Source: Allacma fusca
Taxonomy: Eukaryota; Arthropoda; Collembola; Symphypleona; Sminthuridae
DNA: 64,000 nt
Assembly (NCBI GenBank): GCA_947179485.1
Contig: OX359250.1
Coordinates: forward strand, 5,725,661 to 5,789,660
Direction: 5' to 3'
Shown here piece after piece: positions 49,995 to 62,582 of this stretch; the stretch's first letter is position 1; every line of letters begins with the position of its first letter. Under the pieces are notes generated by a model that saw nothing but the letters and a program-made list of their open reading frames with translations, ran no database searches and was not told the origin of the DNA. A program made the translations under genes and the position numbers.

Positions 49995-52900
49995 AATGGA
50001 CGCAAATTCGAATTAGCAGTTACCTCGTACCCAATTCAGTTTGTTGCATAAAATTTTTTTGGTGGTAGTTGAGTCGTACCAAAGGAGACCAGATACGACG
50101 ACGCATGCAAGACATTGATGACCATTGAGTGTGAAAGCACGAAATACGGCCTCATATTGATGAAACTCCTGTTTAACATAAGTACAGTCATGTACAGTAG
50201 TAGTCGTAGTCATGGAATTCTCTTCATTATTATAATGTTCTCTCTGAGTAAGTAGTAGCCTTTCCTATTGTACCATTCCGAAGCCTCAGGTACGTACATA
50301 CATAGACCTATGCCTTCCTTCCATTCGACTACCAACTAACTACTACCCCTACTACAAGTAATTAATAATAATAATTATTATTATTTCAACCCACACTACT
50401 ACGGATCCAAAGCTCCTGGGAGTACAAATTGAAGACAGTTGAGTTATTTCACAGTGACATTTAAATTGATTATTTTTTTAGTATTTAATAATAATTAAAA
50501 AATATATCCATTGAAGGGAGAATTTTAAATCTCGGGTAGCCGTAGCCATAGCCGTAGATAGTAGTAGTAGAGTAGCAGTAAAACAAGTAATTAAGCCCAG
50601 TGTCATTATTCATAAACAAGGTGGAGAGGTGGAGATTTATATACACTGACACTTACATTACACACGGCACAAGGGGAATATCGATCAAGGCCATAAAAAT
50701 CCTTACGACTTGTGGAGGGGGGAAGCCATAAAAATCTCTTAGCATAACACTTGCCAATCATTCGGAAAATCTGATCCAAGTGTGTGACTCTGTGACTGTA
50801 ATAATTCATGTCGACATTTTACTACTCCTGAATTACCATAATAGTAATTCCCAAATATCTACAATTCATACCCCTATACTTATATCCATCCATCCATCTA
50901 TACATACATATGTTCAGTATAGCCAGGTAAATAAAACCGGCTCAAATTTTCGAGAGACAAGTGTGTAAAGTAAAGGAAGTAGATATTTGTCGAGACATCT
51001 CTAGGAAAGTCTGGCCGAGATCATCACCTCATAATTCACGTCCTCCACTGAATATGTGTCAACAGGATCATGGAAAATCAATAGAAATATTGACTTTACC
51101 CCACTGAAGTGAGAGCATTGTCGGGAGAGGCGAGACGTGAGAAGACGAAGGCGAAGACGATGGAGGGGATGGTGATGGAGTTGTAGTGAGAATGCAAAAG
51201 GAAAGTGTCGAAGGTAGGACTCATTTCACTATCAAGAGGAAATATCGACAAAACTCGATATTAAATTATTAAGAGCTAGCACGATTTGTCCATCCGTGTA
51301 TGATCCCTTTGAGAAAAGGACCAGATTACAAATACTATCATTTCTCTCCAATAAATCATAAGCCCAACTAGTTTTAATAATTCTCGAGACACTTTCTTTC
51401 TCAAAGGAACACCAGAGCCGGGGCTTCTATAGGCATTATAGGCTGAGACACTCATACTTATATACAATCTTACAAGTACAGGAGATATATATGTATCTAT
51501 GTATATGTATCCACACCGAGTCCATTTCCTTATCATGAGGCTCCACACAGACACAGACACACACACACCAGTCCTACCAACAAAAGACGAATTGAATCTC
51601 ATTGCATTTCAAATCCTTCCAATTTGGTCCGTTCCCTTGGTGCATGCACAATCAGGAAAAACTAAAACATGAGCACATTTCAAATGTAGGATTCTCTCAG
51701 GGAAGACGCCAACTCACGTTAACAAATTTACGTGGAGTGGGGAGAGAAAAAAAAAAGAAGACCTATGAATGTCGGCTATAGTAAATACGTCCAAGTCGTG
51801 ACCACAGAGTAGGTAAACATTTAAAGGGGATTTAATGCAGGTGATCATCTCCATCCTTTCTGCTTTCTGGCCCAACCACGTCCTTCACTTTACATATATC
51901 AAAAAAAATAAAATATCAAAAAAGTGAAAATAATCCAAAACTCCCCTACCATTGTACCGTAAATTCTAATCAGTTTCTCATTCTATCTCAATTCAATCCA
52001 CACTTTGATGGAGATTAGTCAAATCTTATGTATCCCTCACAATACATACTATTATTACTTCCTCTTCTACCTTTCCACACAACATTCTAGACCCCCATTG
52101 TACTGTATTTCCACCCATCATCACTTACAAAATTTACAATAATTATTATTACAATAATATAAATTATTATTCCTAAGTAAAAAGGCAAACCAGCATGCCA
52201 AGAAAAAAAATAAATCAAGATCCTGCACAAAGTAATAAAATTACATAGAATGTACAATAAGATATATAGATATTACACAGAGAATATCAAATTTGGAATC
52301 GATTTGAGTAAAAGTGTCTTCACTTTTGTGGCGTCGCAAACTTTGAATTGAATTAGTTGTCGATCCTTCTCCACTGACGATTATTATTATTACAAGTTCA
52401 TATGCTTACAAATACCAATCTCACGATATGCCCTATCTTACACACCACCTCATCCAAAGAAAGCTTCCAATTAGCACCAACTTACGACCAACTATAAAGG
52501 AATATAAAGTGAGAAAGATTGGAAAGTCCAAGTTGGATTTCAAAAGGACGTACTAATCTCCAGCATATATGTAGGTATGTAAGTAATTACTCTCGTCATG
52601 GTAAATGTTGTCGGCAGATATTTACATACAGACCGAGGGATCATCCCCAGTCCCATCCCTTTCATTATGTGCATAGGCATATGTAGTAACTACAAGTAAT
52701 CCCAGAAGACCAAGTACAATTAGATATTCCTCTATCATCACCAGCTCTTAAGTCCTCTTTCTTCTCCTCCCATTATTATAATCGGCTTTTTAAGCAAGTA
52801 AATCCAACTTGCTTGTTGAGATATCTTAATCCTTATTAACATCATCAGGAGTTCTCTTGACAGTCACATGTCATTAGCTCCTATCAACTTCTAATGTTTC

Positions 52901-54670
52901 AAAATAAATTAAAAAAAAAAAACATTTTCAAAAATCCCATACTGCGAGTCTTTATCAAGGACATTTCACAGGACCACTTCGTACGTCTTAATATTCCAAA
53001 AAAAAGTACTAATTCCCACTAGACAATTCCTCACACATTTACATACATAACTGTGGACAATAACGATAAAAAAAAGTCCAATATGAGGCAGTGAGTGGAA
53101 AGGGACAAAAACTGAGCATTTTCACTTATTGTTAGACACCGCCCTTCAGTCTTTACAGAGTACTGTAGTAGGGAAGAGACACAGAAAAAAAAAGATTTTT
53201 CAATGAAAGTAATTTACTGAAATCCCCGGTGGCTGAATGCAATGCGGTAGTATTTCTTTTTATACACAGTCTTTCAAACTGAGGTGTCTGGGCATTGTTT
53301 CAACTTTTTCTTTCTTCCTTTCCGTCTTTTTTTTTCCAGAGAGCCATAAGAAAATTCTAATTATTGTCAAACTGTGACAAGGACATGCTTTATATGTTCA
53401 CCAAGTTTTCCAAAAGCAGTGGACTAAAACAAAGCGGAATTGTACTCTGACTTACAATAATAATAATAACAATTATGATTCTGGCAGCTCGCTCACTATT
53501 TGGAAGGGACTGTTGGATCATATTGGGGATGATGGTGGTGGTGGGGATAAAACCTAGCTCACAATAAGTCATATATGACTAGGTATAATTATTATTTTAT
53601 GGTAAAAAAAAAAGTAATGCCAAACAGAATGACAAGCCCAGTGATGATGATGATGGGAGGATGAGAGAGGATGCTTCCACAAAAGTTTGGGTGAAAAAAA
53701 AGGGCATTGTTATAAAAAAAAAATGTAAATTGCTGGCTGCTCAAATGTGGACCGGATGTGAACGGTCCTGCAAATACTATGGATGTATCTAGTTCAATTC
53801 ATCGTCGTCATCCACGTCGTCGTGTGTCTTCCAAGCGTAGAAAAATCACTCAATTAACCACACAATTTAACGGAGAAAAAAAAGAAATCTACACAATAAA
53901 AACAGAGAGAGAGATAGAGGGAGAGAGAGGGAATGATTCCAAACTATTTTCCTCCTTCACAAACAGCTATGATAATAATTTTCCAGGTAACTCAGTGTAT
54001 CATGCTCGAGAGTCCTCAAACTCAAAAAAGACTCAGTAAGGACGATATCTATAGAATATATATGGACACAATTTAAAATTACTTGTGAACACCATTAAGT
54101 AATTCATACATTCAACAGAGCTAGTTTTTCAGGAATTAAATCCTTCTGCACGACAGACTCGGCAGGAAAAGCTGAGTGAGAGTGGTAGACGACTACAGGT
54201 TTGCTCCTCTTCCCTTTGCTTTCGCAAAGCATCAAGGGAACGGAACATGAGTCATTGGAAAACCTTCTGATTGAAACTAATTCAAAAAATTCAGGAATAT
54301 ATAAACACCGTTCACGTTCCCATTCAGAGGTTGTCTCCGCCTAATCTCTGTATCTATTTATTCCTATGTAGAAAGGGCACATCAAATAATAATAGGTGTC
54401 ATAAAACTGGAACAGTAGTAATATAATAGGACATTACACATTACATATATGAAGACTATCAATACATATGTAATTATAGGTATAGATAGATATAGTCAAT
54501 AGGGTAATATTTAAGTTCAATCCTGTTGACCATGCAATCCCCACCTTCCACGTGTCTCCAACAACACATCTCATCATAGAAATAATAAATATAAAATAAT
54601 TACAGATCATCAAGTCTCCTACCAATAAGTATCTATATTAAATTGTAAGTACTAGTAATATAAGTACAAG

Positions 54671-54691
54671 GGAGAGAGAGAGAGAGAGAGA
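54671..54691. repeat. (GA)n microsatellite
   Basis: Uninterrupted GA run. Confidence 0.9.
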
Positions 54692-55106
54692 CAGAGATAG
54701 GAACTGTTATATGTAAGCCACCCTGAATATTCTCCTTACGTACATATGTAATTATGTGTACCTCCGTACTTTACGCATATGTGAATAACCAGTGCAGAAA
54801 TAAATAAAAAATCCTTGGAGTCTGTTTGTACTAATAAAAGTTCAACTTTGCAGGACAAATAAAGACTCGATTTCCTCCGCAAACATACAATTAATTTCAT
54901 TCATCCTTCAGCCTTGTATGGAAACGCAAACGTCAAAATAGGTGGTAGTCTGACAATCAGTGAGTGAGAGAGAGACAGAACCTGCATCTGTGGCACTTGT
55001 CAAGTCAACCAACACACACACACAGACACACACATAGAGGAACATATAAATGTTAAATAGAATCACACGAACTGTAATCTGGTTCTGTAAAATGAAAAGA
55101 AAAAAA

Positions 55107-55148
55107 AACAACAACAGCATCAGCAGCAGCAGCAGCAGCAAAACAACA
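55107..55148. repeat. (CAA)n(CAG)n repeat
   Basis: CAA units, then seven CAG-type units, then ACAACAA; same composition as the run at 36009-36053. Confidence 0.9.
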
Positions 55149-55586
55149 ATAAATATTTGTAAATAAGGGATTTTACAGACTATTTTGGTCCTCATGACGA
55201 CTGGGTCTTTACATTATCTCGCGTCTCGTCATAATAATTTTTATTTACATTTCCATCCTATAAACTGACAAAGTTGAGCAGGAGCGTTCAGTTTCTATTT
55301 AATTGCGCCGAGAAGAGACTCTCAGAACTATACTTACATGGGGACAGAAAACTTTTACTTTGTGCTCCGTCCTCACATTATCAATGCCAAAGAGATGTCA
55401 TGTTATAATTTGGCTGAGCCTCCATTAAATATAGAATATATGCTCAACGACAACCATCAAAACATTTTAATGCGGAGTCTCTCCTTATAGGAGATATATA
55501 CGTTTATATGTATAGATATATCTATGACTTCCCCCCCCCCTCACCACCATGGGTTTCCATCATCCCCAACCAGTTCAATGACTTCA

Positions 55587-55590
<4 letters not shown>

Positions 55591-55622
<32 letters not shown>
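55591..55622. repeat. (GA)16 microsatellite
   Basis: Uninterrupted GA run. Confidence 0.95.
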
Positions 55623-55624
<2 letters not shown>

Positions 55625-57019
55625 ACGACGCTCTCATGTACATCTACTATACCCTACTTGACAATTGTGACAATGAAAACAAAACTGAAATAATAAAAAA
55701 CCCAACTTTTACGTGGATGATGGAACTCATCATTTTAATTGCTCCACTCAAATATATATATACAAGGAGGAGCATATACTTACTCATACTCATGAGGGCA
55801 TACATAATTATCTATACATATAATATAGTTAGGCAAAACTTCCCTCACTCTCCATGTGTTGTATTTTCATTAGCTACTTTAGCTAGTTATCTTCATAGGT
55901 ATTTATCTCGTGCCTTGAGAGACCCCAAACACACCCTCATCTCAATTCTCTGCATAGCCTGTCATTTTGTCTTGGAAACGTTTTCATTACTAGGACTCTC
56001 TTCCATATTATAAAATATGGCATACCACCAGATGAAAAACCAGGCTACCACTTCCACTCTAACTACATACAAGTAAGCACCTTGTAGTAGATATGTATCT
56101 ACCTATACTCTACCATATCTGATTCCACACATAAATATTTTCTACAACTCAATGCCTCTATATGGGCTAAACCACCTGCCCCTCTCTGCTCTCCTCACTC
56201 CTTATTACTCATACTCGCTAAAAAAATCACCCTCATCCCAATTATCAACCTTTACCTCAGCCCAAGCCCTTCTCCAATGAGTTCAAGCTCCGTCCTGTGT
56301 ACAGGTACAATCAAAAATCAAACCCAGGCCAGACTTGAGGTAAGACTTGAATTAATAAGTCCTGGCACTTTACCAGTCACATATATACATATTTCCTAAA
56401 AAATATCTCCTATTAATTTTTCAGCACTGTCCCACCCAGCCAGGATTATTGTCAAATGTCCCTACACGGTTAAAAAACATACACACACACACAAGAAAAA
56501 CTCTATATATCTACACCTCCTTAAAGTCCCATAGGGACATGCAAGTATGTATTTGTATGAAATATCGGAAGGAAGCACATGGAGTAATTAAAAACGGAGG
56601 TCAGAGTAATACTGAACATCCATGGGACCGCTGTTTTTTTTCTGTCCTGCAAAATTCACAGAGATAATTTTGAAAAATAGGAAAGACTTCCGAGGAACTT
56701 CCATTAAACTTCCATTTAGGAGAGGATTGTCATTAGTTTCGAGTTTGGATGTCCTACAAAAGGCTAATGGTACTTATATGTGTCACAAATCCGAGAAGGT
56801 TTTTATGTAAAAGATAAATACCTTTCGAAATAATTTTTTTTTTTGCGGATGAATCTTATTGGGAAGTTTGTGGATTCTAAGGAAACATGTATAGATACCT
56901 ATATATGTATCTAGTCCTTTGGAACTCGGCGGCTCTGACCTGATTTCAAGGGAGTTTCACATGATTCCACAGGATGTACGCCCACAAATAAAACCATACA
57001 CAGACACAGAAACACACAC

Positions 57020-57053
57020 TTCACACACACACACGCACACACACACACACACA
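57020..57053. repeat. (CA)n microsatellite
   Basis: CA run with one CG interruption. Confidence 0.9.
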
Positions 57054-57790
57054 AACACTAACAGAGTTAACTATGCTCTCTTTAGGGACAATACAAGAGC
57101 TTTCCTGATTTTACGAAAACTGTAAGTAATTACCTGCTCTTGTGGTGCTTCAGTGAAAATGGAGGAGAGTCGTTAAGAACAAACAAACACAAAAAAAAAA
57201 CCTACCGACGAGAGCCGACATTTACAATAGATACTAGTTTATGCTTATTTTATGATCTTCTTGTTCCTCCATCATATACATACATAGGTTGTAAGGAACG
57301 AGCAGAGCACACATTACCTCTGCCAACAATGATTCGAGCTCAATACTTTTCAAGGGACCCAAGCCTATACCAACAATAACTACAAGATACATACATAATA
57401 CATACTATATTCACAAATAAGTAAGTACAAAAAAAAATATCGATAGAAATTATTAACATTTACAATATCCTATATCTTTTTTCCTCATCCGTAGTCAAAT
57501 GTGACGTGAGAATCCATGAATATATTCATTTTAAATTTCCCCACGAGAGTTTAATATGACCAATTTATCATTTTTTGGCACACAGGTAAGTAAGTACCTA
57601 CAACCAACATGGTTAAGTATAGATAGTACGAGGTATAGAGGTACTCAATGTCTGTATTTTAAATGAGGTCTCCCGAGACCCACCTTCAAAGTAAACATGG
57701 AAGAGAAAATTAAATGGGATTGTATCCCAATATATAATATCCTGTAGAGTCTCTTCATAGTCTATTTTCTAGATTGTCCCAGTAACTCAA

Positions 57791-57821
57791 CCCCCCCCCC
57801 CCCCCAAAAAAAAAAAAAAAA
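57791..57821. repeat. Homopolymer pair C15-A16
   Basis: Fifteen C directly followed by sixteen A, a site where assembly length error is likely. Confidence 0.9.
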
Positions 57822-58778
57822 CCTGGGAGTGAGTCTGAGTCTGTGGAATGACTCTCACGGGTCGTGTCTTTCAAATGGATTTTTATTTTCCTACGTAATA
57901 GTTACGAGCCCATCTAGTAATAGGACACATTATCCAAGTTCCCCAAAGTCTTCTGCAACCACATCATGAACAAAGAGCATTTAAACCTAAATGATCCTTT
58001 ACCCCAGCAATGTGCTAATGTGTACTTTGTTCTTTCCAAACCTAATGTTATTGTTCACACTAAATAATATCATTTTTGTTTTACAACAGGAACAACAAAA
58101 AATAGTGCGCCCCTTTTAAAATACAGAGGAGAATACGCTATAGGACAGGGCTATAGCCTATAGGACACTAGGCTATATTCTATATAGTTATAAGTAGATG
58201 TACGAGCCGAGAGCGTGTGTACAGAAGGAAGCCAATCGCGTGCCCATGGAAAAGTCATATAAGTAAGTAGATACTGTGTAATAATAATTGTTACTCATAC
58301 TTAATTACTTATTGTTAGTTATATAGCTTATCATGTGTATCTATCTCCCCCATGTAAGTATGTATAAGTAGATACGTACACTCCAATGCCCGAGAGGACT
58401 CCAATTTATTGAAGACACCAATACAATAACATAAGTTACACAGGCTCCTATAATACATAATGAGGCTGAGAAAAAAATAAAGGGCTTGAGACGAGAACAG
58501 GACACACAAACAGACACACACAGACAGAAGCTTGACTCCCGTCAAAAGGCCTAGTACATGATGCGGGACGACAAGAGAACAGCTCAAATCAAGCTATCAC
58601 CATCAACAGATCCATTAGCCTTTGGCATCCCAATAGGGAGAGAAAAAGAAGAAGAAGAAGACGAAGACGAAGACAGGACAATACACAGAAGAAACCCATA
58701 GGAAAAGGCCGTGAAGACGAGACGATGGGTGAGGAAAAGGAGCATTACAATATAGTTATAATAATTGAAACTACTAAC

Positions 58779-58830
58779 CTAGTAATCATATAACGAGCTC
58801 TCTGCATTCTTTTAATGTGCTCTCTACAAT
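58779..58830 (-). CDS. Candidate exon (52 bp)
   Basis: Minus-strand acceptor with a long pyrimidine tract (CCCCTCATTTCCCTTCCCACAG) and a donor ACTAG|GTTAGT. One frame is open, giving CREHIKRMQRARYMITR, a helical basic peptide. It starts with two bases of a codon, compatible with the candidate exon at 62486-62582, which ends with one. Short length and lack of a recognised protein keep this tentative. Confidence 0.35.
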
Positions 58831-59033
58831 CTGTGGGAAGGGAAATGAGGGGAAAACCAGTCTTTTTGTTCATTGTTGTCCCATCCCAAAGTTCTAAATC
58901 CTCAGAAGAACAGAGTGGTATGTGTAGTGAGTGAGTCGACGGACTCTTCTCTTGTGAATGCACTGAATGCCCAATTCATTTCACACTCCCACTTACTCTG
59001 TCCCAGTCAACATGTCCGTCTGTACATACTGGT

Positions 59034-59070
59034 ATTATCATTATTATTATTATTATTATTATTACTATTA
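59034..59070. repeat. (TTA)n microsatellite
   Basis: About twelve TTA units, one interruption. Confidence 0.9.
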
Positions 59071-59399
59071 AGGCTCACACATATCTACATATGTCTCGCA
59101 CCTCAAATCCCGCTTCAACATTTCCAACAATCCACCTCGACCCTCATCAATTTACAACCATCTATCTAGTCATAATTCCCTCACAAGACAAATCTTTATC
59201 AACTTCTTTTACTCAAGTGAGCCGTAAAAAGTTCTATAGAGGAAGGAATCAAACCTCCCTCACTACTACATACTAATCATATCGTAATGTCTCATACAAA
59301 AATGTCCCTATACTACACCTAAAGTCCATCACTCATCAAGATCATCATCATACGAACATGCTCCGACGCTTCACTCATACACACGCCCTCACAAGTTAC

Positions 59400-59445
59400 A
59401 ACAACAACAACAACAATAATAATAATAATTATTATTATTACATTA
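59400..59445. repeat. (AAC)n(AAT)n(ATT)n compound repeat
   Basis: AAC units pass into AAT and then its complement ATT, giving a self-complementary AATAATAATTATTATT core. Confidence 0.85.
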
Positions 59446-60225
59446 TATTTACTATTTATCTTCTACACATATAAGTAAAACCAATTATTATAGCCCAAGT
59501 CAAAATACAGAGACACAGGGAGGGGGATCCCAACTCTTACTCCGATTTATTGTTAACGTACTTATACTTAATTATTACACACACACACACACACATACAT
59601 AGTCTCAAAAGACAAGAGTACGTAAAGGCATCTAGTACTACTGACTTACAATCAGTTTTTTCCCCCTGAACCAAAAATAAATCAATAATTTATTCCTCAT
59701 TTCATAACAATATGGATAGATATATATAATATAATATTACAGGAGGATGGATTCCTCCACGTAATGATCTCAACGGAAAGATCTGCAACAGGATGGATAA
59801 TCCCTAGCCTGTAATCTGATTGGAATGTAAGAGTTGAGAATGAGTACTTACTCACTCACTGGTCTCTGTCCTGTGTTCTATGTTCTATGTGTTATGTTTT
59901 CTACTGTATGTGTTAAGTTCTGTAGTATGTCCTATGTATGTATGTACGTACGTATGTATGCATGTGTACAAGTGTGTGTGTGTGTGTCTGAGGGAAATAG
60001 AACTTGAATAATTTCAAGTTTGAAAACAACAACTCTGACGAGGACGAACGGCAGTATAGGTTTGGCAGGGAGCAATCAAGTTCTGCCTGATTAGCATGAA
60101 TTTACAATAGAGACCCAAGATATAGAGAAACTCCTCAGTCACTCAGTCACCTCCATACATAATTAAATAACTGGTCACGTGTATGTACATACTTACAGGG
60201 AAACCAGCGTAAGAGTTCAAAGCGT

Positions 60226-60282
60226 AGGAAGAAGAAGAAGAAGAAGAAAAAGACGACGTCGACGACGAAGAAGAAGAAGAAG
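60226..60282. repeat. (GAA)n purine tract with GACGACGTCGACGAC core
   Basis: Two GAA arrays flank a short GAC/GTC core. Confidence 0.85.
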
Positions 60283-61247
60283 ATTTCCACGAGGTCGATA
60301 AACAATAAGCACACAACAAACAACTCTGTAACAATTTGTGCATCACCCCTTTCGTCCAAATTACTCAACAATTAGGCAACACTTGAGAGAGATAATATTA
60401 CTTCTCAAGATGCGGATGCATCCGTTAATTCACTATATACTCATTCTCCATGCATACATACATACATACATGCATACATATTACATACAGACTCTCGAGG
60501 ACAAGGCACCTCACCGATTTTCATTAAAGACTCCCTTCCATGGCCCCAATTTATTATTCTCCCAGCACAGGGCAGGGGAGAGAACATGCTGGTAAAATCT
60601 TTTCAAATCAAAGGATTCCACCAACAATCATCTCCAAAAACCAACACATACACAGATAGATAATAGGTAAGTATAGGTTTTTACTACCTACAGACAAATT
60701 TCATCTTGAGCAAATAAATGTAGTCCCTTCCATTTATTTCCCAAGAATACTTTTTTTTCGTCTGATTACATTTTATTTGCTAACTTGTGTCTAAATAAAA
60801 ACCCTCCGTAACTATCTACATAATATTCTACATCCATAATAATTATTATGACACTTTTAAGCGTATTGTAAAAGTATAGGATTAGTTTTAAGTTACGCTA
60901 TAAATACAGAGACAGACCACACTTCACATTTAGTGTGTCGGTCGTGTATACTCTGTATGGTTTTCATCTGTGTGAGGATCATCGTGGTTGGTTATAATTC
61001 ATGCAGAGTCAGTAGTTTTGATTTATGACGTTCCCCCCCCCCACACCCCAGCTAATTATCTCAAGAGCACAACACAAGAAAAGTGTAAATGCCACGAATA
61101 AAAATGGGGTTTAATACTGACGTGTGATAGGGAACTCGGAGTAGTGGTGGTGTAGGTTGAATCTGTTCTAAGTCTCATATAGGGATCAGAGAGACAGAGA
61201 GTCGAGAGTGTGGTAAAATTAAAATGGGAAAAACCTATGCAGGAGAG

Positions 61248-61249
<2 letters not shown>

Positions 61250-61298
<49 letters not shown>
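61250..61298. repeat. (GA)24 microsatellite
   Basis: The longest uninterrupted dinucleotide run in the window. Confidence 0.95.
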
Positions 61299-61300
<2 letters not shown>

Positions 61301-62348
61301 CCCACAATCATGACTACTTAGACCCCATCGTCATCACATAAAAGGTAAAATACAAAAAAATAAAATAAAAGAGAATAATTGAAGATGGACAACACGATTA
61401 CACTCTCCTCCATTGCCCTATGTGATGCCATTTATGATAGTCCAAGGTGACTCCTGTAATGATTGCAATTATTATTATTTCTCTATGATTGTATCATATA
61501 TCTATCTTATGCACGCCAGCGTACTAATTGCACCTCCTCCTCCTCCTCCGTCCAAGTTCATACCAAAAGAAATATTTTTACAGGAAAAACCCTCATAGAT
61601 GAGAAATTAGATATTCCCAAGATTCCTTCAGGACTCCGTAACAATAGATTGTAATAGTAACTACATACCTACATATATGATGAGCGCGGAGTAATGTGCA
61701 CTTCTCACATATGTACACATGTATGTATGTGCATATATCTCTGACTGTCCTCTGTGTGTGGGGCTCCAAAATGTAACTCGAGACCAACCACACACTCTAA
61801 TATAGCTTCCAACTCCATCTCCCTATTAGATCTACAGTACAAGTATTTATACTTATAGGAACATATATTATAAGTAGATACTAGTAATCCATTCAGTCTC
61901 CTTCCTCGCAACTCAACAATGATGATTTAACAAGAATACAGTCGTAAATGTGGAATTCCTCTCATTTTCAATTTTGTGTGTGTGATTGTGTGTGTGTGTG
62001 AGTGTGCAATGTGCACAAAACAAAATGAGGACCATTAGAGTACAAAGGAAGATTGTTCAAATATATGGAAGTAACTAGCAATTCCACAAGTTCACCAGAG
62101 ATTCATTCCGTGATACATTACAAAACTGATGTAGTATATAATAATATATACATAGTATATACATCTGTATAGTAAATACTTCATATGACGTATCTATGTA
62201 TACAAGTAATATCTATGCAGGAACTCTCCTGGCATCAAAACCCTACCACTACGGGGAGGGGTTTCAACTGTGACAAAGGTATATGGTCATTGTTATTTTT
62301 GTACACGCTCATTCGGCTCAATCGTCCACGCCATGTTATTATCTTGTG

Positions 62349-62385
62349 AGTAGTAGTAGTAGTAGTGGTAGTAGTAGTAGTAGTA
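62349..62385. repeat. (GTA)n microsatellite
   Basis: GTA/TAG units with one GTG interruption. Confidence 0.9.
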
Positions 62386-62485
62386 CATTATAAACTTAGC
62401 CTTATACCCCAACTTACTTATTGTACTCCACGTAGAAAGCCATGGAAATGAAAGAAGAAGAGGAAAAAAAAAATGTAAAAATTAC

Positions 62486-62582
62486 TTTCTCGTAATTGAC
62501 TCTCAACTCTTTCTAGATGAGCGAATGTTGCAGCAAGGAGGAGCAGGAGCAGGAGCAGATTAGAAAGTACCGTGTAGCGCAT
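62486..62582 (-). CDS. Candidate first coding exon with Leu-rich N-terminus
   Basis: From ATG at 62582 the minus strand reads MRYTVLSNLLLLLLLLAATF and then AHLERVESQLRE before a donor GAGAAA|GTAAT. The start resembles a signal peptide or a Leu-rich helix; part of it is encoded by a CTCCTG repeat, so it may be an artefact of simple sequence. It leaves one base of a codon, matching the phase of the candidate exon at 58830. No product can be named. Confidence 0.35.

Larger units (their letters stand above)
46367..58778. other. Microsatellite-rich non-coding region
   Basis: No gene is supported. The stretch is dense in CA, GA, CT, AAC and CAG runs and in TACATACATA/GTAAGTA words (individual runs listed). 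It may be intron of a minus-strand gene whose candidate exons lie further right. Confidence 0.45.

Noticed and set aside
51055-51230. Possible minus-strand exon with donor GGGG|GTAAAG
   Set aside because: Two frames are open, neither resembles a known protein, the acceptor is weak, and the exit phase does not fit the next confident exon.
54120-54340. Minus-strand open stretch with a JAMM-like VVVYHSHS string
   Set aside because: No Met near its start, no convincing donor, the rest of the JAMM domain is absent, and part of the region is a TTTGCTTTCGCAAA hairpin. Probably chance.
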